DNA of 5,197 nucleotides from an uncultured Xanthobacteraceae bacterium (lineage in GTDB: Bacteria > Pseudomonadota > Alphaproteobacteria > Rhizobiales > Xanthobacteraceae), in assembly GCA_955652925.1 (NCBI GenBank), contig CATPCO010000405.1:1-5197 (forward strand). The letters are read 5' to 3'. The notes beneath the pieces are model-generated. The model saw only the letters and a program-made list of their open reading frames with translations, did no database searches and was not told the DNA's origin. Shown in pieces: positions 1 through 3,887 of this stretch (position 1 is its first letter; each line of letters opens with the position of its first letter). Made by a program: the position numbers and the translations under genes.

Positions 1-935
1 CCGAGGATGGCAATCAGGAGGAGCGAGATGCGCGCGATACCGGACGCGATCGGAGCGTCAAACCAGGCGAGCGCGACGAGCGCGGCAAGCAAGGCGAGCC
101 AGACATAAGCGATATGGGCATAGCGAACGTGCCAGCGATTGAGATTGAGATAGGCGAAAAGAAACACGACGAGCGTCGCTGCAAGAATCGCTTCACCCGA
201 CGCACGCCAGATTTGCTCGGAATCGGCCGACAGCGCGAACACCTTGCCCCAGAATCCGAAATCCACACCGATATAGACCAGCACCGCCCAGCCGAGCGCG
301 GCGGCGGCCGGGAACATGATGCTTCCCTTCACCACGAACAGAATGGTCAGAAACAGCGCCAGCAATCCGGCGATGCCGATGACAATGCCGTGGTAAAGCG
401 TGAAGCTGTTGACCTTGTCCTTGTAGGCTTCCGGCTCCCACAAATAGAGCTGGTTGAGCTTGTCGGTGCGCAGCTCCAGCACGTAGGTCATGACCGCGCC
501 GGGATCGAGCGTGATGCGGAAGATGTCCGCCGTCGCGCTGTCCTGGCGATCGGGGCGCTCGCCGCTCGACGTGATGCTGGCCACGCGCGAGCGGCCGAGA
601 TCGGGCCAGAACACGCCCGATCCGACCATGCGGTAATGCGGGACGACGATCAGCCGCTCGATCTGCTCGTCGCCGGAATTGGCAAGCGCAAACACGGCCC
701 AATTGCTGTTGCCTTGCTGGGCGCGCACATCCATGCGGCGGATGATCCCGTCAGGACCCGGGGCGGCCGAAACGAGGATGCGGTCGCCCTCGCTGCGGTG
801 GCGTTCAGCGGCGTCGGTGAGGTCGATTGCGGCTGCGTCGGAGCGCACATTGATCGCCTCGACCGCACGGGTCGGCGAAGAGCCGATAGCGGCCATCATC
901 GCAATGGCAGTCACGCAGGCGCGGGTGAGACGCAA
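1..935 (-). CDS. 7TMR-DISM membrane sensor, N-terminal part (probable c-di-GMP signalling protein)
   Basis: Partial gene: 311 codons are visible and the frame stays open past the left edge. Residues 1-24/27 look like a signal peptide (basic start, hydrophobic TAIAMMAAIG, cleavage near TRA or VEA). Residues about 30-165 form a periplasmic beta-rich domain with NWAVFALAN and a PHYRMVGSGVFWPDLG stretch, typical of the extracellular domain of 7TMR-DISM receptors. Hydrophobic helices follow at about 181-203, 206-225, 246-265, 275-292 and 297 onward, matching the start of a seven-helix module. The start is TTG at 935, because GGAGG (947-943) sits 7 nt upstream and the frame then gives the signal peptide; the ATG at 939 is in another frame and stops after 44 codons. 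Close Rhizobiales homologues, as I remember them, carry GGDEF and/or EAL output domains. Those would lie outside this window, so the cyclic-di-GMP role is inferred. The ligand is unknown. Confidence 0.8.
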   Translation of the reverse strand, partial: MRLTRACVTAIAMMAAIGSSPTRAVEAINVRSDAAAIDLTDAAERHRSEGDRILVSAAPGPDGIIRRMDVRAQQGNSNWAVFALANSGDEQIERLIVVPHYRMVGSGVFWPDLGRSRVASITSSGERPDRQDSATADIFRITLDPGAVMTYVLELRTDKLNQLYLWEPEAYKDKVNSFTLYHGIVIGIAGLLALFLTILFVVKGSIMFPAAAALGWAVLVYIGVDFGFWGKVFALSADSEQIWRASGEAILAATLVVFLFAYLNLNRWHVRYAHIAYVWLALLAALVALAWFDAPIASGIARISLLLIAIL

Positions 936-1132
936 ACATCGTCCTCCGAGCTTCACCCCTTTTGCCTCCCCCGAGCCTTGCCGGAGCGACCCAATGCGCG
1001 CATGGGCAGAAGCTAGCCAACTTTACGTCTATTTCGCGGCCCGCGCGAATGAGGAGCAAGCTCGCAGGCGAGCGCCAAAGCGCCAGGCACCCCAGAAAAG
1101 ACAGGAAATTCAGTTCATTGCAAGCGTCGAGG
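936..1132. other. Intergenic region with two short hairpins
   Basis: This is the 197-nt gap between the end of the quinone oxidoreductase gene and the start of the sensor gene, both on the minus strand. It holds two perfect inverted repeats: TTCGCG/CGCGAA (1033-1038 with 1044-1049, 5-nt loop) and GCTCG/CGAGC (1060-1064 with 1069-1073, 4-nt loop). Neither is followed by a clear T-run on the minus strand, so a standard intrinsic terminator is not supported. The region presumably also carries the sensor gene's promoter, but I see no convincing -35/-10 pair. No coding frame here looks real. Confidence 0.5.
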
Positions 1133-2128
1133 TCAATCTTTGCAGGTCAGCACGATCTTGCCGATGTGCTCGCCCGATTGCATGCGCAAATGCGCGGCTG
1201 CGGCGTCTGCGAGCGCAAACGTGCTGTCGATCATTGGCCGCACCTTCCCGTCTGCGAGAAGCGGCAGGACATGCGACTCGATCGCGTTCGCGATTGCAGC
1301 TTTGTCGGCGATGGAGCGAGCGCGCAGTGTCGAACCCGTGTGGGTGAGCCGCTTGAGCATGAGACGGCTGAAATCAACCGTTGCCTTGCGACCGCCCTGC
1401 ACGGCGATCTGAACGACGCGCCCCTCAACCGCCGCGGCTTCATAATTGCGCCCGATATAGTCGCCGCCGACCATATCCAGAATGAGATCGGCGCCCCTGC
1501 CGCCGGTCGCAGCCTTTGTCGCGGCGACGAAATCTTCGGACCTGTAGTTAATGCAGGGGTCGGCGCCGAGCCGGCGGCAGGCGTCGCACTTTGGCTCGGA
1601 GCCCGCAGTCGCGATCACCCGGGCGCCGAAGGCCTTGGCCAATTGGATGGCAGTCGTCCCGATGCCGGAGGAGCCGCCGTGCACGAGCAACGTCTCTCCC
1701 GATTGCAGTCGGCCGCGCGCAAACACGTTGTGCCATACCGTGAAAAAGGTCTCCGGCACGGCGGCCGCTGCAACGAGCGTAAGGCTCGGGGGCACCGGCA
1801 GGGCATGGCTTTCGTGCGCCGCGCAATACTGCGCATAGCCGCCCCCGACGACGAGCGCCATGATCCGGTCACCGACCTTCCAACGGGAAGCGCCCTCCCC
1901 GACCGCGACCACTTCGCCCGCGATCTCCAAGCCCGGAATATCGGTCGCGCCCTTTGGTGGAGGGTACTTGCCCTCCCTCTGCATTACGTCAGGGCGGTTC
2001 ACGCCTGCCGCGGCAACCGCAACCAGCACCTCGCCGGTGCCGGCTTGCGGCAAGGGGCGAAGCTGCGACACCAGCATCTCCGGGCCACCAGGAGCTTTGA
2101 TGCCGATCGCCGTCATTGTTTCGGGCAA
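1133..2128 (-). CDS. Zinc-free NAD(P)H:quinone oxidoreductase, PIG3-type MDR family
   Basis: Complete frame of 331 codons, usual length for soluble quinone oxidoreductases of the medium-chain dehydrogenase/reductase superfamily. The GroES-like N-terminal domain (about 5-120) contains GVNRPDVMQREGKYPPP (42-58) and PGLEIAGEVVAVGEG (65-79), both characteristic of the QOR/PIG3 branch. The Rossmann domain carries the nucleotide-binding loop HGGSSGIG (150-157). The catalytic and structural zinc cysteines of alcohol dehydrogenases are absent, as expected for this branch. The enzyme probably reduces quinones or related electrophilic carbonyls with NAD(P)H in the cytoplasm; the natural substrate cannot be told from sequence. 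The start is uncertain: TTG at 2128 gives PETMTAIGI, which matches my memory of rhizobial relatives; ATG at 2116 is shorter by four residues; CTG at 2137 has the best-spaced GGAGG (2147-2143, 5 nt). No in-frame ATG or GTG lies between the upstream stop and 2128. It is divergent from the DUF1192 gene. Confidence 0.9.
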   Translation of the reverse strand: MPETMTAIGIKAPGGPEMLVSQLRPLPQAGTGEVLVAVAAAGVNRPDVMQREGKYPPPKGATDIPGLEIAGEVVAVGEGASRWKVGDRIMALVVGGGYAQYCAAHESHALPVPPSLTLVAAAAVPETFFTVWHNVFARGRLQSGETLLVHGGSSGIGTTAIQLAKAFGARVIATAGSEPKCDACRRLGADPCINYRSEDFVAATKAATGGRGADLILDMVGGDYIGRNYEAAAVEGRVVQIAVQGGRKATVDFSRLMLKRLTHTGSTLRARSIADKAAIANAIESHVLPLLADGKVRPMIDSTFALADAAAAHLRMQSGEHIGKIVLTCKD

Positions 2129-2149
2129 TGCAGCCAGTTCCGCCTCCGT

Positions 2150-2174
2150 GTCGCCGGCGACCGCTAGTCGCCGG
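2150..2174. promoter_or_regulatory. GTCGCCGG palindrome cluster in the oxidoreductase leader
   Basis: GTCGCCGG occurs at 2150-2157 and again at 2167-2174, with its complement CCGGCGAC at 2154-2161 overlapping the first copy. This creates a perfect 12-bp palindrome (2150-2161) and an alternative perfect 8-bp hairpin with a 5-nt loop (2154-2161 with 2167-2174). On the minus strand the cluster lies just upstream of the oxidoreductase GGAGG, inside the predicted 5' leader. It could be a protein-binding operator or an RNA structure affecting ribosome access. The symmetry is seen directly; the function is inferred. Confidence 0.4.
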
Positions 2175-2180
2175 AGCTAT

Positions 2181-2209
2181 GTGACATTTGCGCGACCCGC
2201 CGCTATTTT
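2181..2209 (+). promoter_or_regulatory. Candidate sigma70-type promoter of the DUF1192 gene
   Basis: GTGACA at 2181-2186 matches the -35 consensus at five of six positions. It is separated by exactly 17 nt from TATTTT at 2204-2209, four of six for the -10. Transcription would begin near 2216, giving a leader of about 70 nt before the ATG at 2288. Spacing and position support it; no transcript evidence exists here. Confidence 0.5.
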
Positions 2210-2230
2210 TCCCGGTACAGAGGGCGTCAA
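2202..2230 (-). promoter_or_regulatory. Candidate promoter of the oxidoreductase gene
   Basis: On the minus strand TTGACG (2230-2225) is a five-of-six match to the -35 box. With a 17-nt spacer the -10 would be AATAGC (2207-2202), a weak match. The proposed -10 overlaps the -10 of the opposing DUF1192 promoter, so the two polymerases would compete. Only the -35 is persuasive. Confidence 0.3.
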
Positions 2231-2240
2231 GGGAGGACGA

Positions 2241-2270
2241 GTGGACGGGGCGCCGGCCCAGAACCTTTGA
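2241..2270 (+). CDS. Possible 9-codon leader ORF upstream of the DUF1192 gene
   Basis: A GTG at 2241 is preceded by a strong Shine-Dalgarno GGGAGG (2231-2236) at 4-nt spacing and opens VDGAPAQNL, ending at TGA 2268-2270. The stop lies 5 nt before the GGAGG of the DUF1192 gene. It lies within the predicted 5' leader and could act by ribosome delivery or coupling, or it could be a chance GTG behind a purine-rich stretch. The peptide has no recognisable function. Confidence 0.25.
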   Translation: MDGAPAQNL

Positions 2271-2287
2271 CCCTGGAGGCGAGTGCG

Positions 2288-2488
2288 ATGCCATTGATAG
2301 ACGAAGACGATCGCCCAAAGAAGAAGATCGTGCACGAAATGGGTCAGGACCTCGCGCTCCTTTCGGTCAACGAGCTGGCGGAACGCATCGCGCTGCTGAA
2401 GGAGGAGATCGGCCGGCTCGATGCCGAAATTGCGAGGAAGCAGGCTTCTCGCAACGTCGCCGATGGGTTCTTCAAGGACAAGAAATAG
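2288..2488 (+). CDS. DUF1192 family small coiled-coil protein
   Basis: Complete 66-codon gene. The start at 2288 is fixed by GGAGG at 2275-2279 with an 8-nt spacer; an in-frame TTG at 2267 lacks such a site. The protein opens with an acidic/basic segment (MPLIDEDDRPKKK), then LLSVNELAERIALLKEEIGRL (about 24-44), a heptad-like helix likely to form a coiled coil, and ends in a lysine-rich tail with GFFKDKK. This SVxELxERIxxLxxEI signature and the size match DUF1192 (PF06698), a family of short alphaproteobacterial proteins with no established function. There is no signal peptide or membrane segment, so it should be cytoplasmic. It lies upstream of rcdA on the same strand, but a terminator at 2661-2688 and 386 nt separate them, so the two are probably separate transcripts. 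Confidence 0.88.
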   Translation: MPLIDEDDRPKKKIVHEMGQDLALLSVNELAERIALLKEEIGRLDAEIARKQASRNVADGFFKDKK

Positions 2489-2509
2489 CGGCGCTGGCTC
2501 CTCGCTCGC

Positions 2510-2525
2510 ACGACCTCTCGGTCGT
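2510..2525 (+). terminator. Weak hairpin downstream of the DUF1192 gene
   Basis: ACGACC (2510-2515) pairs perfectly with GGTCGT (2520-2525) around a TCTC loop, 22 nt past the DUF1192 stop. The nearest T-run (TTTT, 2536-2539) is 10 nt further on, too far for a standard intrinsic terminator. It may stabilise the 3' end of the DUF1192 mRNA. Confidence 0.3.
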
Positions 2526-2556
2526 CATACGGGCGTTTTCAAACGTATTGAAGACG

Positions 2557-2571
2557 TTAAGACCTTATTAA
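2557..2571. promoter_or_regulatory. CtrA-binding box (TTAA-N7-TTAA)
   Basis: TTAA (2557-2560) and TTAA (2568-2571) are separated by exactly 7 nt, the full consensus for the response regulator CtrA of alphaproteobacteria. It lies in an AT-rich island (about 2535-2600) within otherwise GC-rich DNA, as promoters do here. Assuming about 19% each for A and T, a perfect match by chance in 5.2 kb has a probability near 1%; the local AT-richness raises that somewhat. The first hairpin of the candidate small RNA begins 22 nt downstream, a suitable distance for a CtrA box overlapping a -35 region. I could not identify a convincing -10. Confidence 0.6.
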
Positions 2572-2592
2572 GCTTTCTAGGCCATTACTCTG

Positions 2593-2688
2593 AATGTCCA
2601 TCTTCTGGACATTGAGTGGCTCCTGTCCACTCTGTTTGACGCCTCCCTGTTATAAACTTAGAGCCGCCGGCGACGGCGGCTCTTTTTT
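2593..2688 (+). ncRNA. Candidate trans-acting small RNA with three hairpins
   Basis: Downstream of the CtrA box there is no coding frame but three consecutive perfect hairpins. SL1 is AATGTCCA/TGGACATT (2593-2600 with 2606-2613, 5-nt loop). SL2 is GAGTGG/CCACTC (2614-2619 with 2627-2632, loop CTCCTGT). The third is the terminator at 2661-2682 with its T-run. The SL2 loop contains CUCCU, and the single-stranded linker holds CCUCCC (2642-2647); both could pair with ribosome-binding sites. The 5' end is inferred to lie within about 2578-2595, giving roughly 95-110 nt. Size and architecture resemble rhizobial trans-encoded sRNAs such as EcpR1 of Sinorhizobium meliloti, as I remember it, but I cannot confirm homology. 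The alternative is that this is a long structured 3' UTR of the DUF1192 mRNA. Confidence 0.55.
2661..2688 (+). terminator. Strong Rho-independent terminator
   Basis: GAGCCGCCG (2661-2669) pairs perfectly with CGGCGGCTC (2674-2682) around a GCGA loop, a stable GNRA tetraloop, followed directly by six T residues (2683-2688). It is the clearest terminator in the window. It ends the candidate small RNA and any read-through from the DUF1192 gene, and it isolates rcdA from both. Confidence 0.92.
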
Positions 2689-2874
2689 CGTCCCAATTTA
2701 ATACGCGTCGATGGCTTCGCGCGGCTTTGTCGCGGAAAACCCGCGTGTCCGCCCGGCAACTATGTCGCAAGCTTTGCTGCGGGAGCGCTGGACTCGGCCC
2801 GTGCGCTGGGTAATGCTCCAAGTTCGCCCTGTTGGCGCAATAGCAAGAACGTTGGGTCGTGTGAGGCGTCCGGA
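2689..2874 (+). other. rcdA upstream region
   Basis: This 186-nt stretch between the terminator and the rcdA start must hold the rcdA promoter if the terminator is efficient. I found no convincing -35/-10 pair. Visible elements are a single TTAA half-site (2698-2701), a small CGCGG/CCGCG hairpin (2731-2735 with 2741-2745) and one GACTC (2791-2795), a match to the CcrM methylation site GANTC. No coding frame is credible here. Confidence 0.4.
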
Positions 2875-3381
2875 ATGTCGGAGCAGTCGGTCAACGAGGC
2901 GGTTTCGTTTGGGGAGAAGCTCGCCAGCTCACAGGTGTTTACGGATCTGTTCCGCGACGGCATGGCACTGGTTGAGGAGACGGCTGCCTACCTCGATGGT
3001 CCCGGGCGGCAGGAATCAAAACGGCTCCCACGTGCTGGCGCGCTCGCTTATGCGACCGAAAGCATGCGCCTGACCACCCGGCTGATGCAGCTTGCCTCCT
3101 GGCTTCTCCTTCACCGCGCCGTCAAGGAGGGCGAGATGTCGCTCGCCCAGGCCAACAAGGAAAAGGCCAAGGTAAAATTGTCGGGGGGAGAGCACAATGA
3201 CGAGCAGACGATCATCCTCCTTCCCGAGCGCCTGCGGATCCTGGTCCAACGATCGAAGGCGCTGCAAAAAGCGGTGCGCCGGCTCGATGCCACCATGCAC
3301 GCGGCTCCCGTGCGGGTGACATGCAACAATCCGGTGGAACGCCAGCTCGGCCTCCTGCGAGCCGCATTCGAGCACGAGTAA
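2875..3381 (+). CDS. rcdA: RcdA-like protease adaptor, regulator of CtrA degradation (DUF1465 family)
   Basis: Complete 168-codon gene, close to the size of Caulobacter RcdA. ATG at 2875 follows GAGG (2863-2866) at 8-nt spacing. The N-terminal half carries the family hallmark: DLFRDGMALVEETAAYLDG (about 24-42), then YATESMRLTTRLMQLASWLL (59-78) and HRAVKEGEMS (80-89). These are mostly helical, fitting the helical-bundle fold known for RcdA. The C-terminal part is basic with heptad-like leucines (LPERLRILVQRSKAL, 116-130). In Caulobacter, RcdA works with CpdR and PopA to deliver substrates, CtrA among them, to ClpXP; a matching role here is inferred from homology. It has no signal peptide or membrane segment. 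Family membership is secure, function less so. A CtrA box lies about 300 bp upstream but beyond a strong terminator. The gene is convergent with rpmE. Confidence 0.88.
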   Translation: MSEQSVNEAVSFGEKLASSQVFTDLFRDGMALVEETAAYLDGPGRQESKRLPRAGALAYATESMRLTTRLMQLASWLLLHRAVKEGEMSLAQANKEKAKVKLSGGEHNDEQTIILLPERLRILVQRSKALQKAVRRLDATMHAAPVRVTCNNPVERQLGLLRAAFEHE

Positions 3382-3419
3382 GACGATCACCAGGTCGCTG
3401 CGGAAATTTGCTGTAGCGA

Positions 3420-3492
3420 GTAGCCCGGATTGAGCAAAGCGAAATCCGGGAGAGGTCTCTCCCCGCGTTTCGCTCTGCTCAACACGGGCTAC
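3420..3492. repeat. Long interrupted inverted repeat (REP-like hairpin) between convergent genes
   Basis: The 73-nt element folds back over its whole length. GTAGCCCG (3420-3427) pairs with CGGGCTAC (3485-3492), TTGAGC (3430-3435) with GCTCAA (3477-3482), AGCGAAA (3438-3444) with TTTCGCT (3468-3474), and GGAGAG (3449-3454) with CTCTCC (3457-3462), with small mismatched bulges between. The left arm, GTAGCCCGGAT-GAGC-AAGCGAAATCCGGG in type, resembles dispersed intergenic palindromes I recall from Bradyrhizobium-group genomes. It lies 38 nt after the rcdA stop and 11 nt after the rpmE stop, so it could serve both genes as a terminator or mRNA stabiliser. A T-rich tract (3507-3513) follows only on the plus side, inside the end of rpmE. 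Copy number elsewhere cannot be judged here. Confidence 0.75.
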
Positions 3493-3503
3493 AAGCAAAG
3501 CCC

Positions 3504-3731
3504 CTATTTTTTTAATCCAATTCCTGCAAATTTCTTCTGGAAGCGGGAGAGGCGTCCACCTCGGTCGACAAGTTGCTGCTGCCCGCCGGTCCACGCCGGG
3601 TGCGACTTTGGGTCGATATCGAGATGCAGCGTATCGCCCTCCTTGCCCCAAGTCGTGCGCGTGGCGAATTCGGTGCCGTCGGTCATCACGACCTTGATGG
3701 TGTGATAGTCCGGATGGATGTCTTGCTTCAT
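3504..3731 (-). CDS. rpmE: 50S ribosomal protein L31, cysteine-free form
   Basis: Complete 75-codon gene. MKQDIHPDYHTIKVVMTDGTEF at the N-terminus, WGKEGDTLHLDID in the middle, SHPAWTGG, and a basic C-terminus (GRLSRFQKKF) are diagnostic of bacterial L31. The protein has no cysteine, so it belongs to the form without the zinc-binding Cys motif and should not need zinc for folding; this form is usual in rhizobia as I recall. L31 binds the large subunit at the central protuberance and helps bridge the two subunits. The ATG at 3731 has only a weak AGG 13 nt upstream. The gene is transcribed alone, divergent from the ABC exporter and convergent with rcdA. Confidence 0.95.
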   Translation of the reverse strand: MKQDIHPDYHTIKVVMTDGTEFATRTTWGKEGDTLHLDIDPKSHPAWTGGQQQLVDRGGRLSRFQKKFAGIGLKK

Positions 3732-3772
3732 GATTGTTCAATCGCCTGGAGCTCGATCGCTATAGCGGCGGC

Positions 3773-3801
3773 TCTATAGCGGGGACGGGCGAAGGAGACA
3801 A
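3773..3801 (-). promoter_or_regulatory. Candidate rpmE promoter
   Basis: On the minus strand TTGTCT (3801-3796) and TATAGA (3778-3773) are separated by exactly 17 nt, each matching four of six consensus bases. Transcription would start near 3766, about 35 nt before the rpmE ATG. A second CCGCTATAG lies 14-15 nt further downstream, making a short direct repeat that may be coincidental. Confidence 0.5.
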
Positions 3802-3846
3802 GGCCTCTTGGTTGGGCTTGCGATCTGATCATTATGCAATTTCGTG

Positions 3847-3852
3847 TATAAT
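3847..3852 (+). promoter_or_regulatory. -10 element TATAAT of the ABC exporter gene, abutting a GACTC site
   Basis: A perfect TATAAT precedes the exporter gene, with transcription expected near 3859. This puts the in-frame ATG at 3851 inside the promoter and favours ATG 3884 as the start. No good -35 is present at 16-18 nt; TTGCGA (3818-3823) is 23 nt away. GACTC (3853-3857), a GANTC site, follows immediately, so CcrM methylation could touch the promoter. Confidence 0.45.
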
Positions 3853-3860
3853 GACTCGGC

Positions 3861-3887
3861 ATGAAAGTTCCGCAGGCTGCGAAATGA
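3861..3887 (+). CDS. Possible 8-codon leader ORF overlapping the exporter start
   Basis: ATG at 3861 opens MKVPQAAK and ends at TGA 3885-3887, overlapping the exporter ATG (3884-3886) in an ATGA arrangement typical of translational coupling. If transcription starts near 3859 this ORF would be almost leaderless. The peptide has no recognisable function, and the arrangement may be chance. Confidence 0.22.
   Translation: MKVPQAAK

Noticed and set aside
193..702. A 169-codon minus-strand frame overlapping the sensor gene
   Set aside because: It is one frame off the true sensor reading frame and gives an Arg/His-rich sequence without domains.
114..1016. A 300-codon plus-strand frame over the sensor gene
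   Set aside because: Composition is typical of an antisense shadow; the minus strand gives a signal peptide, a periplasmic domain and membrane helices that run off the window edge.
1033..1073. Two hairpins considered as terminators of the oxidoreductase gene
   Set aside because: Neither has a following T-run on the minus strand; such short GC palindromes are common in this base composition.
962..2167. A 401-codon plus-strand frame opposite the quinone oxidoreductase
   Set aside because: Low-complexity Arg/Ala/His composition and no family motifs; the opposite strand encodes a full-length, well-conserved oxidoreductase.
2711..3073. A 120-codon plus-strand frame overlapping the rcdA start
   Set aside because: Arg-rich, no motifs, and out of frame with the conserved RcdA sequence, whose ATG has a proper ribosome-binding site.
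3016..3741. A 241-codon minus-strand frame spanning rpmE, the hairpin repeat and rcdA
   Set aside because: It covers rpmE in the wrong frame, reads through the palindrome and lies antisense to rcdA; its composition is not protein-like.
3759..3782. Repeated CTATAGCG motif considered as an operator
   Set aside because: One copy overlaps the rpmE -10 and the other is only a short match; nothing beyond the promoter needs explaining.
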